Source of the DNA: Rhodocollybia butyracea | Lineage: Eukaryota; Basidiomycota; Agaricomycetes; Agaricales; Omphalotaceae | Assembly (NCBI GenBank): GCA_015501585.1 | Contig: JADNRY010000417.1 | Location: forward strand, 1 to 51,561 | Length of the DNA stretch: 51,561 bases | Reading direction: 5' to 3' | In this document: positions 10,891-20,409 of the stretch, piece by piece | Numbering within the stretch: position 1 is the stretch's first letter | Layout: every line of letters begins with the position of its first letter | Made by a program: the position numbers and the translations under genes | Notes under the pieces: generated by a model | Databases searched by the model: none | What the model was told of the DNA's origin: nothing | What the model saw: only the letters and a program-made list of their open reading frames with translations

Positions 10891-11831
10891 TGAGCTATCG
10901 CTATCGAGTCAGAGTGTTGGGCGGCAGCGGCAGTAGGCTTCCTACTAGATCTCCCACTGCTTCTAGGAGCAGACACAGTGTGGCGGGATGCTTCCTCATC
11001 TCGCTTCTTGTGGTTACAGTCTTCGACAAGGTGAGGACCTTTGTGACAGTAGGAACAAAGCGGACCTTTCTTGGGTTTCTTCTTTGGTTTAGATTTCCCT
11101 CTAACGGCGGCAGCGTTAGCCGCCTCGGAAGAATCATCACCGGAAGTGAGACGTCAATACTCCGCAATGAGGCGGGAGGTGACAAAAGAAGAGGTGAGCT
11201 TGTTTGTTTCAGTAACAGCAGCAAGAGTGACAATGGTAAACATCTCCCAAGTGTTAGGAGAGTCATCGACAGTACGAGGAAGAGAAGTGAGCATAAGTTC
11301 CGCAAGGAACTGGTCTCCAAAAGCATCAGTGTCAGAGAGCTTCTTGTTCTCGAGAGCATAGAAGTTAACGTGATCCTGCATGTTATCACCATGTTCATAC
11401 CGCTTATCCATCATACCACGCTTGATATAGAAGGCTTCAAGACCAGCGGTGGTGCCAGCATGAGCTTCCTTAAGCTTAGTCCAAATGTCCTTGGCAGATG
11501 TGAGCTTTTCAATGAGAAGAAGCTGCTCCGGCGCAAGGTGCTCTTTGATGATCCCAATAGCCTTGTCATTATGAGTAATTGATTCCTCGTAGGATCGCAT
11601 ATCCTCCCTGTGATCTCGTCTAACAGCAGCCCGGTCAACGGCAGAGGCGTCATTAGGGAATGGACAAGGATCGGAAGGTTTAGGATAGACAGACATCTCT
11701 CCACTGCAGAATCTCCAGACCATAGCCCTCTGGAGCTTGCCAGAAATAGGACCAACCCATTGAGAATAGGTCCCGTAGGTAAGGGTAGGGATTTGAATGG
11801 AATCTGATGATGTGGCAGATGTAGGGGACAT
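10891..11831 (-). pseudogene. Copia 1 gag with zinc knuckle
   Basis: The frame starts at ATG 11831 (MSPTSATSSDSIQIPTL) and matches the copia gag layout: LKEAHAG and NFYALENKKLSDTDAF regions, then the CCHC knuckle CSYCHKGPHLVEDC. An in-frame TGA at 11156-11154 interrupts IAEY-RLTSGDD where arginine is expected, again fitting CGA to TGA. A single-base frameshift near 10890 separates the knuckle region from the protease frame, where an acidic DSDSSSDEE stretch links them. Gag would form the virus-like particle and bind the element RNA. Confidence 0.8.
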
Positions 11832-11941
11832 GTGGACGAATGTATGGGATGTGTAGGTGAATGAACGAGTGTGTGAGAGTGAAATGAGTGTGTTCCGAGG
11901 TCTTGTGCGCAGTAGAGAAGCTTTGTTAATTCAGTACAGGC

Positions 11942-11959
11942 TACCGGGGCCCATAACCT
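11942..11959 (-). promoter_or_regulatory. Copia 1 primer binding site
   Basis: The minus strand reads GGTTATGGGCCCCGGTAG. Drosophila copia has GGTTATGGGCCC directly after its 5' LTR and is primed by an internal part of initiator tRNA-Met. The copia 2 element here has the same site (27708-27727). This site fixes the inner edge of the 5' LTR. Confidence 0.7.
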
Positions 11960-12239
11960 ATTGAAACTATTGAAATAAAAGAGAGTTCTCAGCGACAGTG
12001 GTAGAACGACGCTGTATTATGTACCTATTGAAATAAAAGAGAGCTCTAGGTACACAGTCAGTAAATAGAGTAAAGAAACAAAGAATGTAAGTACTAACCT
12101 CAGCGACAGTGGTAGAATGACGCTGAGGTGCTAATATCTATGTAAAAACTAAAAGAATGTGATACACGTAATGTATGTAAGGTAACGTACATCTGAATTA
12201 GTGGTCAGGTGACATTTGCGAGCTGGATCGCAAATGTCA
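11960..12239 (-). repeat. Candidate 5' LTR of copia 1
   Basis: The inner edge is set by the primer binding site. The outer edge is proposed at 12239 because the minus strand there starts TG and opens with a perfect 12-bp stem (TGACATTTGCGA and TCGCAAATGTCA, 12210-12239, 6-nt loop). Inside are repeated words: ATTGAAATAAAAGAGAG twice and CAGCGACAGTGGTAGAA twice. There is no second LTR to confirm the ends, and the inner end reads CAATA rather than the usual CA. Confidence 0.4.
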
Positions 12240-13660
12240 TGTGCCCATGAGGTAAAAGTCCATGAACGTATAGATAACATAAGTAGATAAGATATCATCA
12301 ACTTTTAACACATATTTGTCACCTATATTCACAAATATTTGTGAATATTCTCTGATATATATATGTACTTGTGGCGGCCTGTTTTGAAGCCCCATAACAT
12401 GTATTATAGTAAGTATAACTACTTAATTACAATAACAAGGTTAAAAGCACAAGTGTTTGTGCTGTACGAGGTTGTGCGCAGGCCCTTTTAAAGGTCCCGC
12501 CATGCCCTTTTGTACTTGTGTGACTTACTGGGGAAGAATGGAGAAGGGAACGAAGTTGCGGGACTTTATATAAAGTCCTGGGAGGCCATGTGACCCATCA
12601 AATGCCAAACACGTTGATCACTAAGCGCCGTGAGCTGTCTACAATCTAAAGCCTGTGTGCCAGTACTTGATGACTTACACAGTAGGTATAATATGAGGAA
12701 ACATTGTAAGTTCTAAGTATTGCACAACTTTTACTACCAAAATATGTATTTCTTTCACCTAAGTATGTATAAGTACTAACTGTTGCATGAGTCACAAGTA
12801 CTGGCAAGTACTTGTGAATTTTCAAAACCTTGACTTGTGACTTGTTAGTGACTTGTGGGAAACAAGTATTTTGACTTGCAAGTCAGATACTGGCAAGTAT
12901 TCCCACGGTTCTTACTCACAAGTAGCTGTGTCCATCTTTAGTGACCAGGTGTGAGGATCTGGGTCCCTTGTGACCCATGACTTATGAACTGCTCAAAATG
13001 GTACAGTATTCAATCTTCTCCATACTTCACCCCATACTACTCTACACTATTCATTACCTTGATGACCACCTTAGGACCTTCTATGGTGGCGTGAAGGACG
13101 GTCTTGTCCTGATGATATGTTGGCTTGAAGAGCTCAGGATCCTAAGATCCAGATCTCTCGGAATGATGTATTCTTTGTAGTGCATGTTTCACTAGTGCAA
13201 GCAATGTAAACTTATACATCTGTTAATTAGTATCAAAACCTACAGTACATAATAGTGTCATATTTATTATAGTACTGCCCCACAGGCTTGTGGTAAATTA
13301 GCGCCCAATCGCCGTCAGCTGTCTACAATGCAAAACATTTGTAGCAGTACATATTTACTTCAAGCTATAGTATGAGATGGTAATGAACAGTTGTAATGTA
13401 ATGTTTTATGAATATATGTATTATAAAACAAAGAATTACAGGTAAGTAACTATTAATATTAATCAGTATACCTTAGTGTACTTGTACTGGCAGGTCAGAT
13501 AAGTACCCACAGGTATACTTGCGGCGCGAAGAGTCGCAAGTCAGTGACTTGGTGGGTCACGGGTCAAGCCTTTTGGCCACGGGTACCTGTTCCATGGGTT
13601 GCAAGTTTACTTGACCTAGACTCGTGGACATCTCTAAAATTTATAACCATGTTTTTCATG
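12240..13660. repeat. Tandem fragments of hAT-N2 MITEs
   Basis: Two right-hand halves of hAT-N2 lie in direct order: about 12615-12940 and 13290-13657. Each begins with the conserved core half (GCCGTGAGCTGTCTACAAT or a one-base variant), continues with GTACTTG-rich sequence and ends with GTGTCCATCTTTAG or GACTCGTGGACATCTCTA. No intact left end or target duplication was found. The sequence between (12941-13286) has no recognisable gene. Confidence 0.55.
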
Positions 13661-14478
13661 GCCAGGATAGTATATATTACTCATAAGGGAAACATTTTGT
13701 GAAAGGGAACAATTCCCAGATAATTTCCCAGGCTGTATTTCCACTGTGAAAGGAAATTTATGCCAGATGTAAAAGGTAATCTATTGCCCAGATAATCTCA
13801 ACCATGAAATTTGGTGCAAAAGATATAATTTCCAGAAAGTTTTCATGGCTGGGAAAGATGTACTGTACCCTTTCGATCACTTTGTAAGGGGGTGTGACAT
13901 GGGACAGATCCTACAAACTTAATTTTTTGTAGGATCCCATCTATGGGTGTGACAAGCAATTTTTTTGGCACAGGGCACCACAGGCGCCCAACAAATAATA
14001 GCTAAGCGCCAAAGAAATTTCGTAGAACCTACCGGTGACCTGTGACCAAGTGGAACATTTCGTAGGATTTAGGTCCTCCGTGACTTGTGACTTACGAAGT
14101 GGTCGAAAGGGTACAGTATTTTTCCCAAGGGAGTACTGGAAAAATAATTGATTCCATGATGCCAAAAAATATTTTAAGGCTCCTGGCGGGCCAACCACCC
14201 ACGTGATCGCAGATTTACCTTATATAGTAATAATCTTATCTGTAATGTGTCATGTCATTACAAATCAAATGTGATGTGATTACATCTCCTCCTAGTACCT
14301 ATGTATATAGTATTGTATTGCTTAATCCTGCAACAATGATACCCAATCCATACAATAGCCTCAGTCATCAGTGGATTGCAAATCACAAAGGAATTTCACC
14401 CATTGCTAATGTCCAGTCATGGCAATTTCGGCCACCGACATGCAGCCAGTCGTGGATTTGATTAGGAGCCGATTCAGG
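13661..14478. other. Region without a recognisable gene
   Basis: No coding motif is seen. The stretch around 14080-14130 (GTGACTTACGAAGTGG..GGTACAGTATT) resembles 12965-13010, so part of it is a dispersed repeat of unknown kind. Confidence 0.35.
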
Positions 14479-14658
14479 AGCCGATTTACAGGCTGTATAA
14501 GACCCGTATATGACCATATGTTTACGGGTATGTACGGGTGGTTTTACGGCTTGAGCCGTAACCGTATATCCCATCCCAAAGTGGCATACGGTACGGTTAC
14601 AGCTACCCATAAAACCATAACCGTAAACCGTATCTTACGGTTACGGTGGAGATCCCTA
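14479..14658. repeat. hAT-N3-like repeat, ACGGT-rich
   Basis: The segment is dense in ACGGTTA/CCGTAACC words and ends GGTGGAGATCCCTA, the complement of a TAGGGATC-type hAT terminus. The same family occurs at 40496-41073 and its left end at 43546. The left boundary and target duplication were not resolved here. Confidence 0.5.
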
Positions 14659-14764
14659 ACAATAGGGCTAAATAGTGCCAGTGCAGCCACCTAAAACCTT
14701 CTGAATCACTGGAAAAGGTGAGTAAAAAAAATATTAGTGGGCTCCCAGCACCAACCAACCACCT

Positions 14765-15030
14765 TGTAATGCCCCCGCCATCTTATGGACTTAGTCCTGA
14801 CCTGCTGGCGCTATCAATAAGTGATAGCACTCCGTCTAATCACACAACGCCGTTATCTAGTGATAACAGCCTATTTAATAGTCAATCTTATCTATTAAGT
14901 CATGCATAGTATAAAACTCACGTCTAGCGCTTACGTACTGTAGTTCTTTTTACACCTGTAGTACACACATTGCAAAGCCTTGTTGTGTTCTCTCATGTGA
15001 ATTAAGGATGACCACCCTAGGGGTGTTACA
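14765..15030 (+). repeat. 5' LTR of the gypsy-like element
   Basis: 266 bp, paired with 22887-23152. By eye the two differ at nine positions, eight of them at CpG sites (C/T or G/A). It holds stem-loops such as GTTATC/GATAAC and CACCC/GGGTG, and a degraded version of the 9-bp stem seen intact in the 3' LTR. Confidence 0.9.
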
Positions 15031-15207
15031 CTTTTTTGAACATCAAGTAATAATATTACTAGTGTTCTTAAGAATTCAGTATCTAAGTACTCGATTCAAT
15101 GTGTTCCGTATACTACGCATACAAAACTTGCTTCTTTTAGAAGCCATCACTATTCTGACCCGCTATCATGATTGCCAAGCAATTAAAAACCCAAAAAGAG
15201 AACTAAC
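15031..15207 (+). other. Untranslated leader of the gypsy-like element
   Basis: It lies between the 5' LTR and the gag start. It contains several perfect stem-loops: AGTAATA/TATTACT (15046-15060), the palindrome TTCTTAAGAA, and GCTTCT/AGAAGC with a 3-nt loop. No primer binding site could be assigned with confidence. Confidence 0.5.
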
Positions 15208-15838
15208 GTGTTCTCAATGACCTCTTTAAGTCCATCAGAGAAGTCGCAAGCAAGTGCGAGCAATCGTGCTGCCATTACTGGTGCCACGTCACCAACCATA
15301 CCGCCTGTTGCCAGGTCCATAAAGGCACAGGCATTGCCTGAAAGCTTGAACGCTTCAAGTGTTCAAAAGAACGATGAGATAGTCAGCATAGCTGACATTA
15401 TTTCTAGAATGAAAGAACTGAATGAGACAGTTCAAGCAACCCAAAAGGATCATAAGCGAACCTTTGATGTGATTGTAAGTGAGTTGGACCAAATAGTCCA
15501 AAAACACTTCGATAAGGATGAAGAAGTATCTTCTTCAAAACCTGTTGGTAGTAATATGCGTATTGCTATGCCTGTGGCCCAACATGTGTTGGCCACACCT
15601 GAGTTATTGCGGACTATGAAACGGTCCACATCAAATGACGATGTTCAGGCTGAACATCATGCAGTTGAGCCTTGGCGATCACATCGCGTACAGGCTAAGA
15701 TTGGACAACATGTCCAAGCTGATCATACAAGTGCACAAGGATATATTCCTAGTGCTAACTATGGGCACCGCGATCCTATGGATCCGGTAGAGACACCGTA
15801 TGTTCCTAGGGGACATACTACTAGTACAGTGCCGATGG

Positions 15839-17051
15839 TGTTATGACTCGATCAATAGTCTCGTCCAAACCTTCACAGTACGTAACTCGGCAGTAAAAAT
15901 GATAAGAGAAATTAATGAGATTATAGAGCAAGCCTTTCCGTTCGTTGAAACCGCTAGGCAAAAAATATATACTCAAACAACTAGGCTCAAGTACAGTTAG
16001 TAACTAGTTTGTAATACAAAACTCACAGAAGTTATTATTTGGAGATAGCTCGACAAATAATAATAAGATTACCCTCGGAGATGGCTCAACAAGCAGTAAT
16101 ATGAATCAGAACTAGTACTCGGAGATGGCTCAACAAGTAGTAGTGAGTGTGGTGTCTAGTACTCGGAGATAGCTCAACAAGTAATAGTGAGTGTGGTGTC
16201 TAGTACTCGGAGATAGCTCAACAAGTAATAGTGAGTGTGATGTCTAATACTTGGAGATATCTCAACAAGTAATAGGAAGTTGCAACTCGGAGATAGCTCA
16301 ACAAGTGGCAATTAAAGAAGTATTCACTAGGAGATAGCTCAACAGGTGAATGTTAGTGGATACAACTTGGAGTTAGCTCAACAAGATGTATAAATGTGTA
16401 TTGTAACTTGGAGATAGCTCAACAAGATACAATGAGTTGGTCTGGTGATTCACACAAGTGATAACAGCAAACAAGTGGGGGTTTGGATTTAAGAAAAATA
16501 ATACGTCTCACGTACATTGGTAAATCTAGACTACTTATATACTGTGCAATGTGTACTAGTTAGGAAATGCTGCGGAATGACTAGATTTGAGTCATAACTG
16601 CGGAAATACTGCGGATGAGTCAGTCTGACTATGTACTGCTGTGCAATGACTAATATTGAGTCATGTATGCGGAACCATAGTTGACTCAGATATCTGGCTG
16701 TGCAATGACTGATATTGAGTCATTGATGTAAAGAGGCTATGCAATGATGTCATAGCTGTGGAGCAGTGATGTGATATCATAACTGCGGAGCAATGGAATG
16801 ACATCATGATTGTGGAGTAGCAAGATGACATCATAGTTGTGGAGCTAGAATGATGTCATGACTGTGCAGACTGTGCAGTGACTGTTAAAGATCATTCTGG
16901 TGTTCTGGAAGAATGTGTGCAGCATTAACCCAAATGGTGTTGAATAACTAATGAATGTAAAATGATAAGTAGAAGTATTAATGATAGTGTTCATAGTTGG
17001 TTACAGAAGAAAAAAGATTGGGTGTATAGGATTTAGATCCGGGTCATAACA
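15839..17051 (+). repeat. Solo LTR-Y copy 1, inside gypsy gag
   Basis: The element starts TGTTATGAC, ends GTCATAACA and is flanked by a perfect 5-bp duplication GATGG (15834-15838, 17052-17056). A near-identical copy lies at 50137-51351. No internal retrotransposon sequence accompanies it, so it is a solo LTR left by recombination between two LTRs. It carries a short conserved reading frame (15899-16000, 33 codons, MIREINEIIEQAFPF) and a hairpin array (16032-16433). Confidence 0.9.
16032..16433. repeat. Array of hairpins with constant loop and variable arms
   Basis: About ten units share the core GGAGATAGCTCAACAAG, with small variants, while the flanks differ from unit to unit. Within a unit the two flanks are complementary. 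Unit 1 has perfect 10-bp arms TTATTATTTG (16032-16041) and CAAATAATAA (16054-16063). Later units pair as ATACAACTTG with CAAGATGTAT, CTAATACTTG with CAAGTAATAG, and TTGTAACTTG with CAAGATACAA, each with one or two mismatches. The same array occurs in copy 2 (from about 50331). Confidence 0.8.
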
Positions 17052-18642
17052 GATGGACTCATCGAGTCCTATTGGCTATATGCCTCGGGTGAGACTTAGT
17101 CCCACCACCGGAAGAGCATCGCCGGCTCCAAGAGGACCCCGAGCACTTCCATCAACACCAGCCCAACGGGAGGAACTGACACAATGGGTCAGATCTACGG
17201 CGTCTGCACCCGATGACTGTAACAGTCATCCAATACCTATGGCGCAAGCCATATACGTAGGTACTGTACAACACACAGTACTGCCGGTGATATCATCAGC
17301 ACCACAACTGGCACTACCGTCTGTACGGAGTGCATCTCACACTACCGCTGTACAAGCAGCAAATGCAGCAACTAAGTTGCTAAAAATGTCGGACAGTAAT
17401 ACTGAACTGACTATTATGTCCATGGATCGGAGGCGTATGAATGCCTTCAATCAATACAAACTCAAGGAGGTACAATCTCCTCGAAGATCACATATTAGTG
17501 ATCCAACAAAGCTACCTAAACCTCCGCCGGAGATAAAGATCAAGTCGAATGATGCAACACATCATAAGAATTTTCTGAACCAAGGCTCACGCATAGTCGC
17601 TGAGTTTGCACGGAAGGTTCCACCTCCAAAGCGTCCGACAGGTGTACTGTCAGACTGGCCGAGTCGTGTTGCGACTCAGCAAAAAAGGAATTTGAGCATC
17701 CATAAATATGGAAGCGCTCATCCGAAACTTCCCGACCAGTGGGTGGGATTCAATGAAGATGGATTACCCATCGACCTTCTTGTACTAAATGAGGTACGAT
17801 ACCAGGAGTCAGCAACTCCAGTAACAAAGCATAATGCTGGACTGTCCAGTGCTCAAAGAGCACCAGACAAAAATCGCAGTTCCAATTCCAGTAACGGAAT
17901 AGGAAGGGGGAGAAATGGCGACAAACGACACCGCGCACGCACTCCCTGGGATGATGAAACATCTAACTCAGATCACTCTGATCCAGAATCCACATTGTCA
18001 TCTGTCGATTCATGCATTGAACAATTGTTCAAGTCTGCTGAGAAACTCAGCAAAAAGCAACAGCGACACGCTGTAGCTAAACTCCGCGCCAAAACAGACG
18101 ACGATGACCGTCGTAAAAGCTGGCAGCACTCGGTACACAAAGTGTACCGAAAACAAATTCACGAGTATGTGAATACTCCACTCCCTCCGTTGGAAGGAGT
18201 GAAATCAATCAAGATTCCTAATCCAGAGGCATACTTTGGTATGCCGGATGTGGAAGTCTTTGAGCGGTGGCTACTGTCACTGCTTCGGTGGTTTAAAGCC
18301 AACCGTTGTTGCAGGCCGGGTTATGATGCCGCCCGCCTTCAGCCCTTGATTGGTACAACGATGAAGTCGTTGGTGCTCACCGGACCAAACTGGTCTGGAA
18401 TTTTGAAGACGCCGTAATCGGAGTCTTTGATAGGTGCGTTCAAGCATCTACCATCCATCAAGCTGCACAGCAGTTTGAGGACGCTGTGTACTCCCCTACT
18501 AGTGGAGTACAGGATTATTACTCAAAGCTGGTACACTGGGCATCTAGGATGCAGCAGCAACCAAATGCATATCTGATGCGCAAACAATTTATCAGCGGAT
18601 TACCCGTTGATATTCTCGATCGACTGATGGACCAGGGCCTTG

Positions 18643-19271
18643 TGTAAAGATCCGTTCACAATTGGATCTTCCCAATGTACAGTATAGCGAGGGGCCCGTT
18701 GGGCAGATTTACTACAATATCGAGTTTGGTGTTGCTGATTTAACAGTGTGGTTTCCGATGGTTCTTCTGTGTTAACAGGTAATATTCTGGTATTCTGATC
18801 AAACAGATGTGACGTCTTCTGTGGTAAGCAGGTAAAAGTAGTTCTTCTGTGGTGAGCAGGTAAAGGTGGTTCTTCTGTAATAAGCAGGGATTCTTCTGTT
18901 GTAAGCAGGTAATTGGTGATGCTTCTGGATATTCACAGTTAGCAACTAAGATTCATATCAAGGTTCAATTCACAGCTATGCTGCACAAAGGTAATAGTTC
19001 CAAAATAACAAGGCTGGGGTACAATGTATCTACTGAGCGGTATTTATACTGGCTACCTAAGTCATATTGAGTCATTCCGAGTCATGTTCCGAGTCATTTT
19101 GACTCATATAATATAATTCATTTCCGGTTCCGGGTTCCGGGTCATTATATTGCACCCGAAATTAGACCATATGACTCATTTGTTATCAAATGTCATTAAT
19201 ACAATATTGAGACAATCATGTGCTCAATCATGTGTCCAATTTGTCAGTCAGGAAATGTTCACTTCCTGACA
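18643..19271 (+). repeat. LTR-X copy 1
   Basis: This 629-bp sequence starts TGTAAAGATCC and ends CTTCCTGACA. A 626-bp copy in opposite orientation lies at 47020-47645 with a target duplication, which fixes these ends. Here no direct repeat is seen (CCTTG at the left, TTCAT at the right). What follows could be element interior, so this may be the 5' LTR of a truncated element rather than a solo LTR. It has five or six degenerate copies of TTCTTCTGTGGTAAGCAGGT and repeated GAGTCAT words. Confidence 0.8.
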
Positions 19272-19662
19272 TTCATATGCAAGGTGCTACCAATACTTGA
19301 GGCTATTTCTAAGATTTCCTCGTGTTCTGAGTCTAATTCAAAGGTTGTGTCGTAGGTATCCGGCGCAGTGGGGACTCGGAGCCATGAGGCTCCCACAGGA
19401 GATTGGGGATACAAGTGCTCTATTGCTCTTATACTACTTGGCCTTCATACCTGGCCATATATACTACAGTACAGGTACTCTATTGGGTGTCTACCGAGTC
19501 TATAAGTATTAGTAAGTAGCTTGGTAAGTATATCAGTAAGCTACATCGGAACAGTATCAGTTCTGGATTGACATGACATCATCCTCAAATACAACAGCAA
19601 GTATAGTCAGCGAGTCACTGCAGCCTGAGGATGCAGTGTTGTGGTTAAGACCTAAGACTTAA
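19272..19662 (+). pseudogene. Leader and gag start of an LTR-X element, truncated
   Basis: After LTR-X comes about 300 bp of leader-like sequence and then ATG 19573 opening MTSSSNTTASIVSESLQPED. The frame resembles the N-terminal start of an LTR-element gag. It is cut by the MITE that begins at 19639 and stops inside it at TAA 19660-19662. The rest of that element is not recognised downstream. Confidence 0.4.
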
Positions 19663-20169
19663 TTAAGATTAAGCCCTTAATTTACTCCTTAATTAAGACC
19701 TAACTTCGTTGGAATCTTTAGTTAAGGGTTAGTTAGGTCTTAATAAGACATGTGATCAAGTGGCTTGCACCCAAACAAGTTTCGAGAATATTGAATGTCC
19801 CCCCAATTTCACTTCCCTAGAGGACCTCATGAGCATGACAGCTTCCCCAGTCATCTAACCTCCTTTTCAGTTAATCAACCACGGATACCATTTGCAGAGC
19901 AGAAGGATGGGTGCCAGAACACAGCTGTGACATGTTCCATGTGCGGTATTTAGTTGATAATGGAATTGCAAGCACAAAGAAAGGACACTGAGACACTTGA
20001 TGATGGTGCTTTGGATGGCTCTGGAGACAAGTACACTGGAAATTGATTGTTTTTACCTAGGCCTCAATTTGCACTTAGATTGCTATTAATTTGCCATTAA
20101 TTAACCCCTCAAATTAACCTATTAAGACCTAACTTCATTTGGTGGGGTTAATTAAGGCCTTAGCCACAA
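19639..20169. mobile_element. AT-rich MITE with TTGTGGYTAAGRCCT ends
   Basis: The left end TTGTGGTTAAGACCT and the complement of the right end TTGTGGCTAAGGCCT match except at two positions, and TTAATTAAG words lie just inside both ends. Length is 531 bp. Flanks (GATGCAGTG left, CGCTGTGAG right) give no clear target duplication, so the superfamily is not assigned. Confidence 0.55.
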
Positions 20170-20409
20170 CGCTGTGAGGATGTGAATCAACAGTCAATGG
20201 GTTTCGCTAACCCTCTCTCATTGCTCTCATAACATGACCAAATGTTGTCCTGTGTGCAGTGGACTGTATGATTGATGTACCTTCAAATGTTTTGCTTTCT
20301 GCATTTGACCAAGCTCTCAACACGTCCAAATCTCTCTGCCTCTAGGGACAGTTTCCACTGTAAACAGCAAGCAAAAAGGAATCATCAAATTACACTTGGG
20401 CTGCATGCA

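Larger units (their letters stand above)
9348..12239 (-). mobile_element. Copia (Pseudoviridae-type) retrotransposon relic 1
   Basis: In minus-strand order it has a candidate 5' LTR (12239-11960), a copia-type primer binding site, gag with a zinc knuckle, protease, GAG-pre-integrase and the integrase core. The element ends at 9347, the edge of the 406-bp inverted repeat. Reverse transcriptase, RNase H and the 3' LTR are missing. It is inactive: two in-frame stops and at least one frameshift were seen. Confidence 0.85.
15208..18642 (+). pseudogene. Gypsy-like gag, split by a solo LTR
   Basis: The first part (15208-15838, about 210 codons) and second part (from 17052) share one frame once the 1213-bp LTR-Y and one 5-bp target copy are removed (1218 bp, a multiple of three). 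The second part runs open to TAA 18415-18417. One frameshift later the frame continues to 18642 with a retrotransposon-gag core: FEDAV, YYSKLVHWASRMQ and FISGLPVDILDRLMD. Before it is the segment IPNPEAYFGMPDVEVFERW, typical of fungal gypsy capsid. The sequence ends where LTR-X is inserted. Its coding DNA is packed with short perfect inverted repeats (see findings). Gag would make the particle shell; this copy cannot do so unaided. Confidence 0.75.

Noticed and set aside
9781..11582. Plus-strand frames of 71-230 codons over the copia 1 region
   Set aside because: They overlap clear minus-strand gag and integrase motifs and show no domains; they are antisense shadows.
16032..16433. CRISPR-like look: a constant word repeated with variable spacers
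   Set aside because: The genome is eukaryotic, the spacers are complementary to each other within units, spacing is irregular, and no cas-like genes are present. It is a hairpin array in an LTR.
16032..16433. The core GGAGATAGCTCAACAAG resembles a tRNA 5' end and A box (TAGCTCAGTTGG)
   Set aside because: No B box, acceptor stem or terminator accompanies any unit; the resemblance is short and probably chance.
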